Assembly (NCBI RefSeq): GCF_003112535.1 | Contig: NZ_BEWA01000030.1 | Coordinates: forward strand, 113,890-177,889 | Length of the DNA: 64,000 nt | Source of the DNA: Streptomyces rishiriensis | Lineage (GTDB): Bacteria; Actinomycetota; Actinomycetes; Streptomycetales; Streptomycetaceae | Direction of reading: 5' to 3' | In this document: piece after piece, positions 8,690 through 17,387 of the stretch | How the letters are laid out: each line of letters begins with the position of its first letter | Position numbering within the stretch: position 1 is the stretch's first letter | Program-made: the position numbers and the translations under genes | The notes under the pieces: model-generated | Told to the model about the DNA's origin: nothing | Database searches by the model: none | What the model saw: the letters and a program-made list of their open reading frames with translations, nothing else

Positions 8690-9748
8690 TCAGCCCGTCG
8701 CCTTCTGGACGAACTCGGTGGTGTACGTCTTGTCGAGGTCCACCTCGGCGTTCTGGATGTTCGGGTTGAACGCCTTGAGGACCTTCTCCACGGTCTCGGG
8801 GCCGTTCTTGGGCATCACGCCGTCCTTGGTGAACATGGGCAGCGTGTTCTTGATGGCCACCGCGTACAGCATCTTGTTGCCCTGCGAGTAGTCGGCAGGC
8901 ATCTTGCCGGCGATGTCGCTCGCACTGTGGGTGGACATCCACTTGAGCGTCTTGACGAATGCATTGGCCAGCTTCTGGACGGTGTCCTTGTGGCTGTTGA
9001 CCCAGCTCGTCTGCATGTACAGGCTCGACGACGGGTACGGTCCGCCGAGCGCCTCCTGGGAGCCCTTCGGCGTCCGCATGTCGAGGAGGACCTTGCCGGC
9101 CTTCTTGTCCAGGATCGTCGCGACGGTCGGATCGGTCGTCATACCGCCGTCGATGGCGCCCTGCTGCAGCGCCGCGATGAACGTCGGCCCCGCGCCCACG
9201 GCGACCGGGGTGAACTGGCTGACCTTCACGCCGTTCTTGACGGCGAGGTACTTGGTGAGGAAGTCGGTCGAGGAGCCGAGGCCCGTGATGCCGAGCTTCT
9301 TGCCCTTGAAGTCCTTGGGCGAGGTGATGTCGCCCCCGGCCTTCGTCGACACGATCTCCACCTCACCGGGCGCATGCGAGAACTGGACGACGGACTCCAC
9401 CTCCTTGCCCTTCACCTGGAGGTCGAGGGTGTGGTCGTAGAAGCCGACGGCGCCCTGCACCTGGCCGGAGACGAGCGCGGTCTCGGCCTGCACACCGGCC
9501 GGTTCGCTCAGCAGCTCGACGTCGAGTCCCTCGGCGTCGAAGTAGCCCAGCCGCTGGGTGAGCATGGCGGGCAGGTAGATGACCTTGTCCAGGCCGCCGA
9601 CCATGATCTTGACCTTGGTGCCCTTGCCGTCGCCCTTGGTGTCGGCGCCGCTGGACGCCGAGGCGGCGTCGTTGGCACAGGCGGTGAGCGAGGAGAGGCC
9701 GAGCAGGCCGGCGGCGGCCACGGCCGCGAATCTGGCGGTTGTGCGCAT
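8690..9748 (-). CDS. ABC transporter substrate-binding lipoprotein (NitT/TauT type)
   Basis: 352-residue extracytoplasmic solute receptor. It has a lipoprotein signal peptide with lipobox LTAC and Cys24 as lipid anchor. The mature part is an NMT1/SsuA-like periplasmic binding fold (IYLPAMLTQRLGYFDAEGLDVELL; later GLGSSTDFLTKYLAVKNG). Such receptors bind nitrate, sulfonates, taurine or thiamine precursors; nothing here fixes the ligand. It is the last gene of a three-gene operon (ATPase, permease, receptor) running leftward, 128 bases after the permease, an intergap that might hold a separate ribosome site or processing point. Confidence 0.87.
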   Translation of the reverse strand: MRTTARFAAVAAAGLLGLSSLTACANDAASASSGADTKGDGKGTKVKIMVGGLDKVIYLPAMLTQRLGYFDAEGLDVELLSEPAGVQAETALVSGQVQGAVGFYDHTLDLQVKGKEVESVVQFSHAPGEVEIVSTKAGGDITSPKDFKGKKLGITGLGSSTDFLTKYLAVKNGVKVSQFTPVAVGAGPTFIAALQQGAIDGGMTTDPTVATILDKKAGKVLLDMRTPKGSQEALGGPYPSSSLYMQTSWVNSHKDTVQKLANAFVKTLKWMSTHSASDIAGKMPADYSQGNKMLYAVAIKNTLPMFTKDGVMPKNGPETVEKVLKAFNPNIQNAEVDLDKTYTTEFVQKATG

Positions 9749-9876
9749 GGCGGGGTTCACGTCCTTGTGAGAAGGCGATGCGGAGCATGGGGAACGGCGC
9801 GCGGGAGGAACGGCGCGTGGGAGGAACGGCGCGGGAAGGAGGTCACCGGGGGCGTTCCGGGGGCTTTCGAGGAGGG

Positions 9877-10740
9877 TCAGCCGTCCGAGCCCGACGGCTT
9901 CCAGCGGAAGATGCGGCTCTCGGCGAAGGTCAGCAGCCCCTCGGCGACCAGGGCGACGACGGCGAGGATGACCATGGCCGCGTACACGCCGGCCGCGTTG
10001 AAGGTGCCCTGCGACTGGGCGACGAGCAGCCCGATGCCCTTGGTCGCGCCGATGTACTCGCCGACTATCGCGCCGATGAGGGCGAAGCCGAAGCTCACGT
10101 GCAGGCTGGTGAAGATCCAGGAGGTGGCGGACGGGATGACCACCTGGAGGGTCACCCTGCGGTCGCTCGCGCCGAGGATGCGGGCGTTGGCGACCAGGTT
10201 GCGGTCGACCTCGCGGGCACCCTGGAAGGCGTTGAAGAAGACCGGGAAGAACACCAGGACGACGGCCGAGGCGACCTTGGAGGCCGGGCCGAGCCCGAAC
10301 CAGATCACGAAGATCGGGGCCAGCACGATCCTGGGTATGGAGTTGAGCACCTTGATGTATGGACCAAGAATGTCGGCGAGAAAGGTGATCCGCCCCAGCG
10401 CGATGCCGCACACGACGCCGGCGACCACGCCGATGATCCAGCCGAGCAACGCCTCGTAGAGCGTGTACCAGATCTGTTCGCCCAGTGAGCCGAGCGCGGT
10501 TCCGTGCGTCAGCCAGGTGTAGATCTGATCCCAGATCTTGCTCGGCATCGAGAAGTTGAACGGATCGATGACCTTGGCGCGGGACAGCCCCTCCCACAGG
10601 GCGAGCACGGCGACGAGGAGCAGGACGCGGAACACCGTGACGACGATCTTGCGTCTGCGTGCGGCACGTGCGCGCGAGCGGGCGCGATCCGGCGCCGGGA
10701 CCGCGTCGGCCACCGGTGCGCTGAGGAGATCAGGCGACAT
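9877..10740 (-). CDS. ABC transporter permease (NitT/TauT type)
   Basis: 287-residue inner-membrane permease with about six transmembrane segments. It carries the EAA cytoplasmic loop that docks the ATPase (ANARILGASDRRVTLQVVIPSA). The N-terminus is Arg-rich and cytoplasmic. ATG 10740 is preferred because AGAGG lies 8 bases upstream; a GTG at 10749 is in frame. Its start lies inside the 3' end of the ATPase gene (11-base overlap), so the two are coupled. Belongs to the BPD_transp_1 family of aliphatic sulfonate/nitrate importers. Confidence 0.88.
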   Translation of the reverse strand: MSPDLLSAPVADAVPAPDRARSRARAARRRKIVVTVFRVLLLVAVLALWEGLSRAKVIDPFNFSMPSKIWDQIYTWLTHGTALGSLGEQIWYTLYEALLGWIIGVVAGVVCGIALGRITFLADILGPYIKVLNSIPRIVLAPIFVIWFGLGPASKVASAVVLVFFPVFFNAFQGAREVDRNLVANARILGASDRRVTLQVVIPSATSWIFTSLHVSFGFALIGAIVGEYIGATKGIGLLVAQSQGTFNAAGVYAAMVILAVVALVAEGLLTFAESRIFRWKPSGSDG

Positions 10741-11545
10741 GAGCGGCACCTCTTTCGCGGGTGATGCGGACCTCTTCGCCGAGGGACTCCCAGATCTCGC
10801 GGTAGATCTCGATGAACCGCGGTTCCAGGCGCACCGACTCGACCTTGCGCGGCCGCGGCAGGTCGATGTCGAAGACCTGCTTCACGGTCGCGGGACCGGC
10901 GGTCATCACGACGACCCTGTCGGCCAGCGCGATGGACTCCTCCAGGTCGTGGGTGACGAACACGACGGAGGCGCCCGTGCCCTCCCACAGTTCGAGCAGC
11001 TCGTCCGACATCAGTGCCCTGGTCTGTACGTCGAGCGCGGAGAACGGCTCGTCCATGAGCAGGATCTCGGGGTCGTTGACGAACGTCGCGGCGAGGGCGA
11101 CGCGTTTGCGCTGGCCGCCGGAGAGCTGGTGCGGGTAGCGGTCCTCGAATGCGGCGAGTCCGACCCGGGCGAGCCACTCACGGGCCCTGCTCTTCGCCTC
11201 CGCCTTGGGCACCCCGCGGAAGCGGGGGCCGGCCATGACGTTCGACAGGACCGTGCGCCAGGGAAAGGTCGCGTCCTGCTGGAAGACGAAGCCGACCTTG
11301 TCACCGACGCCACGCACGGGCTGCCCGGCGACCAGGACCTCGCCCCGGGTGGGCTCCTCCAGCCCACTGATCAGGGTCAGCGTGGTGGACTTCCCGCAAC
11401 CGGTCGGTCCGACGACGGCCACGAACTCGCCGTGACCGACGGTGAGGTCGAGTTCCCGCACGGCGGTGTGCGGAGCTCCCGACGGGGTCCTGAAGACCTT
11501 GCTCGCGCCCCGCATCTCGATGGCGGGGCTGGTGTGTGCGCTCAT
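10730..11545 (-). CDS. ABC transporter ATP-binding protein (SsuB/TauB type)
   Basis: 271-residue importer ATPase. All motifs are intact: Walker A GPTGCGKST, Q-loop QQDATFPW, signature LSGGQRKR, Walker B ILLMDEPFSALD and H-loop THDLEES. First gene of the leftward ABC operon and divergent from the second response regulator. The start at ATG 11545 (MSAHTSPAIEMRG) fits the family N-terminus although its ribosome site is poor; ATG 11581 in the same frame is an alternative. Regulation by one or both CitB-type regulators is inferred from position. Confidence 0.87.
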   Translation of the reverse strand: MSAHTSPAIEMRGASKVFRTPSGAPHTAVRELDLTVGHGEFVAVVGPTGCGKSTTLTLISGLEEPTRGEVLVAGQPVRGVGDKVGFVFQQDATFPWRTVLSNVMAGPRFRGVPKAEAKSRAREWLARVGLAAFEDRYPHQLSGGQRKRVALAATFVNDPEILLMDEPFSALDVQTRALMSDELLELWEGTGASVVFVTHDLEESIALADRVVVMTAGPATVKQVFDIDLPRPRKVESVRLEPRFIEIYREIWESLGEEVRITRERGAAHVA

Positions 11546-11591
11546 GGCCGGGGACGGTAGAGGTGACCTGCGAGACAGCATCAGCCTTCTG

Positions 11592-11660
11592 AGCGCATGC
11601 GCTTCTTTTGCCTGCAAAGGCCTGTTGTGCTCGTTTTGCTCGCGCTACAACAGCGAGGCC
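11592..11660. promoter_or_regulatory. Dyad-rich operator region between ABC operon and second regulator
   Basis: The divergent intergenic region holds a 12-bp perfect palindrome AGCGCATGCGCT (11592-11603), a T-rich dyad TTTGCCTGCAAA (11607-11618), and TGTTGT (11623-11628) mirrored by ACAACA (11647-11652). CitB-type regulators usually bind T/A-rich dyads, so the second element is the best candidate site. Not testable by eye. Confidence 0.4.
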
Positions 11661-11705
11661 GGAACGCGGGCTCGACGCCCGCCCGGCCCTCAGGAGAGAG
11701 GCCCC

Positions 11706-12398
11706 ATGATTGACGTCCTGGTGGTGGACGACGACTTCCGTGTCGCCGAGATCAACGCCAAGTACGTGGGAAAGGTTCCCGGATTCCGGGTCGCCGCCCG
11801 CGCCCACAGTGCTGCCCAGGGGCTCGCCTCCGTGCAGCGCGGGAACATCGACCTGGTCCTGCTCGACCACTACCTGCCCGACGGGACCGGTCTCGACCTC
11901 GTCCACCGCATGCGGGAGCAGGGCCACGGCACCGACGTCATCATGATCACAGCGGCCGGCGACGTGACGACGGTGCAGACCGCTATGCGGCTGGGCGCCT
12001 TGCACTACCTGGTCAAACCCTTCACGTTCGCAGCGCTGCGCACCCGCCTGGACTCCTACGCGGCGCTGCGCCGCACGGTCGACCGGGTCGGCGGCCACGG
12101 CGTCGCCGGACAGGAACAGGTCGACCGCATCTTCGGCGCCCTGCGCACCGGCCCGGGGCCGTCCTCCCCAGGCCTGCCGAGCGGTCACTCCGAACCCACC
12201 GCCGACCTGATCTGCACCGTCCTGCACCGCGCGAGCCACCCGCTGTCGGCCCACGAAGTCGCCGCCGAGACCGGCCTCAGCCGCTCCACCGCCCAGCGCT
12301 ACCTCCGCCAGCTGGAACAGGCCGGACGGCTGCACCTCTCCCTCCGGTACGGCGACACGGGCCGCCCGGAACACCGGTACGCGTGGGTTGCGCCGTAG
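11706..12398 (+). CDS. Second CitB/DcuR-family response regulator (no adjacent kinase)
   Basis: 230-residue regulator, full-length paralogue of the one at 7997-8677. Shared stretches include VLVVDDD, YVGKVPGF, LLDHYLPD, YLVKPF, VDRIFGAL and GRPEHRY. Receiver Asp and output HTH (AHEVAAETGLSRSTAQRYLRQLE) are intact. ATG 11706 has a strong AGGAGAGAGG upstream. It is transcribed away from the ABC operon and no kinase gene follows. It may share the kinase at 6297 or act unphosphorylated. The pair brackets the transporter, as expected after duplication of a regulator. Confidence 0.87.
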   Translation: MIDVLVVDDDFRVAEINAKYVGKVPGFRVAARAHSAAQGLASVQRGNIDLVLLDHYLPDGTGLDLVHRMREQGHGTDVIMITAAGDVTTVQTAMRLGALHYLVKPFTFAALRTRLDSYAALRRTVDRVGGHGVAGQEQVDRIFGALRTGPGPSSPGLPSGHSEPTADLICTVLHRASHPLSAHEVAAETGLSRSTAQRYLRQLEQAGRLHLSLRYGDTGRPEHRYAWVAP

Positions 12399-12456
12399 CC
12401 GTGACTCGGCACACCCGGACGACACGACGACCGGCGGGTCCGTCGTCCATCGCCCG

Positions 12457-14049
12457 TCACGCGGCCCCGGCCCCGGTCAGCGACCGCACCTCGGTCTCCG
12501 CGTGCTTGGCCTCGTCCGCGATCTCGGTCGAGGTCACGGTGCCCAGCCAGCCCGCCACGAAGCCCAGCGGGATCGAGACCAGTCCGGGGTTCTGCAGGGG
12601 GAAGTACTGGAAGTCCATGTCCGGGAAGAGCGACTCGGGACTGCCCGACACCACCGGCGACAGCACGACGAGCGTCAGGGCGGGGATCAGCCCGCCGTAC
12701 ACCGCCCAAACGGCGCCCCGGGTGGTGAAGCTCCGCCAGAACAGCGAATACAGCAGGGCCGGCAGGTTCGCGGACGCGGCGACGGCGAAGGCCAGCCCGA
12801 CCAGGAAGGCGACGTTGAGATCGCGGGCCAGCAGGCCGAGACCGATCGCGACCACACCGACGCCCACCGCGGCGACCCGCGCCACCGTGACCTCGCTGCG
12901 GGGCTCGGCGTCCCGTCGGCGCAGCGAGGCGTACAGGTCGTGCGCCACCGAGGCCGAGGAGGCAAGGGTGATGCCGGCCACGACGGCGAGGATCGTGGCG
13001 AAGGCGACGGCCGTCACGACCGCGAACAGCACCGTCCCTCCCGTGGAGTCTGCGCCGCCCCCGAGGTCGAGTGCCAGGAGGGGCACCGCGGTGTTCCCGG
13101 ACGCGTTCGAACCGCGCAAGGCCTGCGGGCCGACGATCGCCGCCGCGCCGAAGCCGAGCACGATGGTCATCAGGTAGAAGCCGCCGATCAGGCCGATCGC
13201 CCAGACGGTGGACCGCCGGGCGGCCCGTGCGGTCGGCACGGTGTAGAAGCGGGACAGGATGTGCGGCAGACCCGCCGTGCCCAGCACCAGCGCGAGCCCC
13301 AGACTCATGAAGTCGAACCGCGCGGTCCAGTCCCCGCCGTACTTCAGCCCGGGGGCCAGGAACGCGGCGCCGTGTCCGCTGCGCTCGGCGGCGGTGCGCA
13401 GCACCTGGTCGAAGTCACCGTGGAAGCGCACCAACACGAGCACGGTGAGGACGACCGTGCCGCCGAGCAGCAGCACCGCCTTCACGATCTGGATCCAGGT
13501 GGTGGCCCGCATCCCTCCCAGCGACACATAGACGACCATGAGCGCGCCGACCCCGATGACGGCCCAGGACCGTGCCGCCTCGCCCGTGTTGCCCAGGAGC
13601 AGTGCGACCAGACTGCCCGCGCCCACCATCTGTGCCACCAGGTAGAGAACGGACACGGTGACCGAGGAAGTTCCCGCCGCGATGCGCACCGGACGCTCGC
13701 TCATGCGCGCGGCGACCACGTCGGCGAGGGTGAACCGACCGCAGTTGCGCACCAGTTCGGCGACGAGGAACAGCACCACCAGCCAGGCGACGAGAAAGCC
13801 CACCACGTACAGCAGCCCGTCGTACCCGAACAGCGCGATGAGCCCGGCGACGCCCAGGAAGGAGGCGGCCGACATGTAGTCGCCCGCGATGGCAAAACCA
13901 TTCTCTATCGGGGAGAACAGCCGTCCGCCTGCGTAGAACTCCTCAGCCGAACCACGTCGGTTGCGGCTCACCCAGGTGGTGATCCCCAGTGTCACCGCGA
14001 CGAAGACGCCAAACAGCAGCAACGCCGGAGCCTGATGGTTGCCGGTCAC
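12457..14049 (-). CDS. actP: Cation/acetate symporter (SSS family)
   Basis: 530-residue sodium:solute symporter with about 13 hydrophobic segments. Family signatures include SRNRRGSAEEFYAGGRLFSPIENGFAIAGDYMSAASFLG near the N-terminus, typical of ActP-type acetate permeases, and SLGGMRATTWIQIVKAVLLLGG. It would import acetate, and perhaps propionate or other short acids, with sodium or protons. GTG start at 14049 overlaps the upstream TGA by four bases, so it is translationally coupled to the DUF485 gene, the standard yjcH-actP arrangement. Confidence 0.88.
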   Translation of the reverse strand: MTGNHQAPALLLFGVFVAVTLGITTWVSRNRRGSAEEFYAGGRLFSPIENGFAIAGDYMSAASFLGVAGLIALFGYDGLLYVVGFLVAWLVVLFLVAELVRNCGRFTLADVVAARMSERPVRIAAGTSSVTVSVLYLVAQMVGAGSLVALLLGNTGEAARSWAVIGVGALMVVYVSLGGMRATTWIQIVKAVLLLGGTVVLTVLVLVRFHGDFDQVLRTAAERSGHGAAFLAPGLKYGGDWTARFDFMSLGLALVLGTAGLPHILSRFYTVPTARAARRSTVWAIGLIGGFYLMTIVLGFGAAAIVGPQALRGSNASGNTAVPLLALDLGGGADSTGGTVLFAVVTAVAFATILAVVAGITLASSASVAHDLYASLRRRDAEPRSEVTVARVAAVGVGVVAIGLGLLARDLNVAFLVGLAFAVAASANLPALLYSLFWRSFTTRGAVWAVYGGLIPALTLVVLSPVVSGSPESLFPDMDFQYFPLQNPGLVSIPLGFVAGWLGTVTSTEIADEAKHAETEVRSLTGAGAA

Positions 14050-14624
14050 GACACACCGCCTCTCGCTCCGCGGGTCAGCTCCTGGGTGTCCCAGCGCAGT
14101 TCGAGCGCCGCCCGGTCCCGACGCAACCGCGCGTGGCGGGCATAGGCCCAGGTGAGCAGGAACGTGCTGAGGAACTGCCCGAGGCCGGCGAGCAACGCCA
14201 TGTTCACCGCCCCCACCACGGGCCGCGCCATCAACCCGGGCGCGGTCGTCGCGGCCACGACATAGGCCACGTACCAGAGGAAGAACCCGAGGACGGCGGG
14301 CAGCACGAAGCGCCGGTACCGGCGACGGACTTCCTGGAAGGCCGCGCTGCGCTGCACCTCGAGGTAGACCTGGGCCGCCGCGGCGGCGCCGGGCTCCCGC
14401 TCCCGGCGGGCCGCCGGCACCTCGCCCTCATGCGGGCCTGCAGCTGCCGACTCGCCCCAGCCGGAGGCGAGAGCGTCGTACCACGGGTCCTCGTAGTGCA
14501 GGTCCCCTGCCGCCTCGCCGAATGCCCGGCCCAAATCTTCGTGCTGCGCACGCGCGTGCGACGTGGGAACGCCGGTCTCGGCACCGTCCCCGTCAGCACG
14601 GGCACGACCGTTGCTTGACTGCAT
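14046..14624 (-). CDS. DUF485 membrane protein, ActP partner
   Basis: 192-residue protein. The variable, hydrophilic N-terminal half is followed by DUF485 (QRSAAFQEVRRRYRRFVLPAVLGFFLWYVAYVVAATTAPGLMARPVVG), with two transmembrane helices. In many bacteria DUF485 genes directly precede an acetate symporter and are co-expressed with it. Start ATG 14624 is chosen for its agreement with the usual N-terminus; GTG 14675 in frame is possible. The N-terminal extension of about 90 residues is longer than in enteric homologues. Confidence 0.8.
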   Translation of the reverse strand: MQSSNGRARADGDGAETGVPTSHARAQHEDLGRAFGEAAGDLHYEDPWYDALASGWGESAAAGPHEGEVPAARREREPGAAAAAQVYLEVQRSAAFQEVRRRYRRFVLPAVLGFFLWYVAYVVAATTAPGLMARPVVGAVNMALLAGLGQFLSTFLLTWAYARHARLRRDRAALELRWDTQELTRGARGGVS

Positions 14625-14704
14625 GCCCAAGGATGGACAGAACGGGAAGATCCCTGACTCTTCTTCCCCGAACACTTCACCCCATCAGGTGACCAATGGG
14701 CCAA

Positions 14705-15388
14705 TCACCCTGTGGGCGGTCGTACCAACCCCTTTCGATACGCGTAACGCACCGCCTGGGCCCGGCCCTTGAGCCCCGTCTTGGTGAACATGTTGTTGAT
14801 GTGGGTCTTCACGGTGGCGGTGGACACGTTGAGCCTGCGTGCGATCTCCTGGTTGCTGAGCCCGTCGGCGATCAGCATCAGCACCTCCGCCTCCCGTGTG
14901 GTCAGCCCGTCGGGCGGGGTCGCGGGCTCCGCCGGTTCCGGCTCGGGGGCCGACAGGCGCTCCAGCAGCCTTCGCTGGACGCTCGGCGACAGCCCCGCGT
15001 CCCCCGACAGCACGCTGTGCACAGCCCGTACGATCTCGTCCCCGCCGGCGTCCTTGGTGAGGTAGCCGCGTGCTCCCGCTTTCAGCGCGGGGAACAGGGA
15101 CTCGTCGTCCGCGTAGGTCGTGAGCACCACCACTTGCGTCCCCGGGTGCTGCGCGCGGATGCGCCGGGTCGCCTCCACTCCGTCGCAGCGGGGCATGCGC
15201 AGGTCCATCAGCACCACGTCGGGGGCGAGTTCGGCGACGAGTCGCACCGCCTCGTCCCCGTCCCCCGCGGCCCCCACGACCTCGACTCCCGGCAGCAGCC
15301 CGAGCAGCATCACGATGCCTTCCCGGACGACCGTCTGATCGTCCGCGACCACCACCCGGGCGGGCTTCCTCTCCGGCTCCTCGGTCAT
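14705..15388 (-). CDS. LuxR/NarL-family response regulator
   Basis: 227-residue regulator. The receiver has VVVADDQ at the N-terminus, the phospho-acceptor Asp in VVLMDLRMP and Lys in YLTKDAGG. A C-terminal GerE-type HTH (LTTREAEVLMLIADGLSNQEIARRLNVSTATVKTHINNMFTKTGL) follows. Its ATG overlaps the kinase stop by four bases (ATGA). It lies 80 bases upstream of the DUF485-actP pair on the same strand, so that pair is a likely target or is even cotranscribed. Confidence 0.9.
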   Translation of the reverse strand: MTEEPERKPARVVVADDQTVVREGIVMLLGLLPGVEVVGAAGDGDEAVRLVAELAPDVVLMDLRMPRCDGVEATRRIRAQHPGTQVVVLTTYADDESLFPALKAGARGYLTKDAGGDEIVRAVHSVLSGDAGLSPSVQRRLLERLSAPEPEPAEPATPPDGLTTREAEVLMLIADGLSNQEIARRLNVSTATVKTHINNMFTKTGLKGRAQAVRYAYRKGLVRPPTG

Positions 15389-16536
15389 ACCGGCACCTTC
15401 AACGTCACCACGAACCCTTCCTCACCCGGTCCCGCGGCGAGCGACCCGCCCAGCAACTCGGCGCGCTCCCGCATGCCCAGCAGACCGTACCCGCCCCCGA
15501 CCTCGGCGAGTTCGCCCGGCGAGCCACCCGTGTCCCGCACGTCCAGGGTGACTTCGCGCGGGCTGTACTCCAGCCGCACGCAGACCTTCGCGCCCGGCGC
15601 GTGCTTCCGGACGTTCGTCAGGGCCTCCTGGGCGACCCTGCGCACGGCCTGTGACGCCTCGGCCGGCAGCGGCCGGCGTTCACCCCCCACGGTGACCTCG
15701 GCGCCGTCGGACGAGCGGACGAGATCGCTCAGGAAGTCCTCCAGCGGCGTCACTTCTCCCCGCAGGGCGGACAGCGACTGTCTGGTCTCGTCCAGGCCGT
15801 CGCGGGCCATCCCCCGGGCCGCCACCACGCGCGCGAGGATCTGCTCGCGGTCCGCCCCTCGCTCGATCAGCAGCCGGGCCGCCTCCAGGTGCACGAGCTG
15901 CGCCGAGAGACTGTGCGCCAGGACGTCGTGGATCTCCCGGGCGATACGGGCCCGCTCGGCGAGCGCGGCGGACTCGGCTTCGGCGGCGCGCGCCGCCCGC
16001 TCCTGGGCGAGCAGTCGCTGCGCGTTGCCTCGGGCTTCGGCGTCCAGACGCAGGGCGTATCCGGCGAGGGCCATTCCCCCGATGACGGACGCCAAGGTCA
16101 GACCGTTGCCGTCGTCGACCGCCGCGAAGGCGGCGAACCCGGCCGAGGCCACCGGCAGCGCCGCGATCAAGGGCAGCCTCTCCAGGGCCGTGATGGCGCA
16201 CCCGCAGCACAGGACGATGGCCGGCGAGCGGAATCCGGCAACCTCGGACCCGACCGCCAGCCCCAGCAGCATGACGACGAGTGCCAGGGACGGCCACAGC
16301 CGGTGTTCGAGCGTGGTCCGGAACAGGGCCCATGCCAGCCCGCCGGCCACCAGGGCTCCGACGGCGCCGGCCACCGCGATCCACCCGTGGACACGGCTGT
16401 CGTGGAAGGCCGCCCACATCAGCGCGGTCAGCACCAGCAGCCGCACCGCCCGGGCCAGCAGCCGCCTGGGCCGTGAGACCTCCTTGGGGCTCAGCGCCTC
16501 CCGCGAGGGCCAGCGGGTCCAGCCGTTCTCCGTCAC
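15385..16536 (-). CDS. Sensor histidine kinase, NarL-type (HisKA_3)
   Basis: 383-residue kinase. Five or so transmembrane helices (residues about 30-165) form the sensor. HisKA_3 dimerisation motif AREIHDVLAHSLSAQLVHLEAAR carries the phospho-accepting His, and an HATPase domain follows (EALTNVRKHA, DTGGSPGEL, GGYGLLGMRERAELLGGSL). GTG 16536 is taken as start because AAGGAG lies 6 bases before it and it overlaps the preceding stop (GTGA). There is no extracytoplasmic domain of any size, so the signal is probably read in or near the membrane. Confidence 0.88.
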   Translation of the reverse strand: MTENGWTRWPSREALSPKEVSRPRRLLARAVRLLVLTALMWAAFHDSRVHGWIAVAGAVGALVAGGLAWALFRTTLEHRLWPSLALVVMLLGLAVGSEVAGFRSPAIVLCCGCAITALERLPLIAALPVASAGFAAFAAVDDGNGLTLASVIGGMALAGYALRLDAEARGNAQRLLAQERAARAAEAESAALAERARIAREIHDVLAHSLSAQLVHLEAARLLIERGADREQILARVVAARGMARDGLDETRQSLSALRGEVTPLEDFLSDLVRSSDGAEVTVGGERRPLPAEASQAVRRVAQEALTNVRKHAPGAKVCVRLEYSPREVTLDVRDTGGSPGELAEVGGGYGLLGMRERAELLGGSLAAGPGEEGFVVTLKVPV

Positions 16537-17057
16537 ACCGGCTCCTTCCACGCGGACCGGAGCACGCCGTCACGGTACGCCGTGGCGGATACGGGGGCCG
16601 GACGCAGAGACTGCGCACGCCAGATCAGGAGGCCCGAGCGAACCAGAAGGGTGCCCGCGAGAGCGAGTATCAGGGCGGAGCCGTCCTGGTGGACGCCCAG
16701 TAGCGTGCCGATCCCGAAAAGCCCCAGCCGCAGGCCGATGCCGACGGCCCAGACGGCGACGCTCGCCCTGGTGCTCCTGCTCCAGACGGCACCGTCCGGC
16801 TCCACCCAGATGCGGGTGGTCCAAGCCCAGGCCGCGCCCATGGCCAGGCCGACGATCACTTCGGCACCGAACACCAGCGCCGCCGTGGTGGGGTGACCCG
16901 TGTCGAGGAGTTGCGGTTCGCGCAGTGCCAGGACGGCCAGGACGCCGGGCAGGAGCCACCATCGCCGGTCCGTGCCGACGCGGCTTGCGCGGAACTGCCG
17001 CACGATCACGAGTGCGATCACGGCGACGATCACCAGTGCGTCGACGAGCCCGGACAT
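16533..17057 (-). CDS. Membrane protein coupled to the NarL-type two-component operon
   Basis: 174-residue protein with five or six hydrophobic segments, resembling DUF1453/CcdC-like membrane proteins (ALVIVAVIALVIVRQ at the N-terminus; GAEVIVGLAMGAAWAWTTRIWVEPDG). ATG 17057 is selected because GGAGG lies 5 bases upstream. Its TGA overlaps the kinase GTG by four bases, so it is made together with the sensor and could be an accessory subunit. No characterised function is recognised. Confidence 0.7.
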   Translation of the reverse strand: MSGLVDALVIVAVIALVIVRQFRASRVGTDRRWWLLPGVLAVLALREPQLLDTGHPTTAALVFGAEVIVGLAMGAAWAWTTRIWVEPDGAVWSRSTRASVAVWAVGIGLRLGLFGIGTLLGVHQDGSALILALAGTLLVRSGLLIWRAQSLRPAPVSATAYRDGVLRSAWKEPV

Positions 17058-17180
17058 CACAGCCTCCGTGAGCGGGAAGGGGGCCGGCAGCGAATGCCGC
17101 CGATGCCTTCGACGCTACGGAAATCCGTCCGTCCGCAGATCGGAGCCGGGGTGGAACGTGGGTGGATCTCCGCCGGCGGA

Positions 17181-17204
17181 GGCCTCCACCCACGGGTGGA
17201 GGCC
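17181..17204. promoter_or_regulatory. 11-bp inverted repeat upstream of the membrane protein-kinase operon
   Basis: GGCCTCCACCC (17181-17191) is exactly mirrored by GGGTGGAGGCC (17194-17204) with two bases between. It lies about 125 bases upstream of the operon start and also downstream of parE, so it is an operator or a terminator remnant. Confidence 0.45.
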
Positions 17205-17304
17205 CGACTAGAAGCCAACCGGACCCCCGACCGGACGCCCGTCGGCCGCCCCTGACCGGTACGGCTCGCGGGCCCGACCAGACCGTCACACGGACTTCTG
17301 GCCG

Positions 17305-17352
17305 AGCGCGTACAGGACCGAGCCCGTACAGACCGGAGCGCGTACAGACCGG
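17305..17352. repeat. Three tandem 16-bp repeats downstream of parE
   Basis: AGCGCGTACAGGACCG, AGCCCGTACAGACCGG and AGCGCGTACAGACCGG follow one another without gap, 35 bases after the parE stop. Period 16, two or three differences per copy. No coding frame explains them. Confidence 0.7.
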
Positions 17353-17387
17353 AGCGCGCAAGGGCCCCAGCGCGGTCCTCGCCGCGG

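Noticed and set aside
12388..14145. Plus-strand open frame opposite actP
   Set aside because: Charged low-complexity shadow; the minus-strand symporter has all family motifs.
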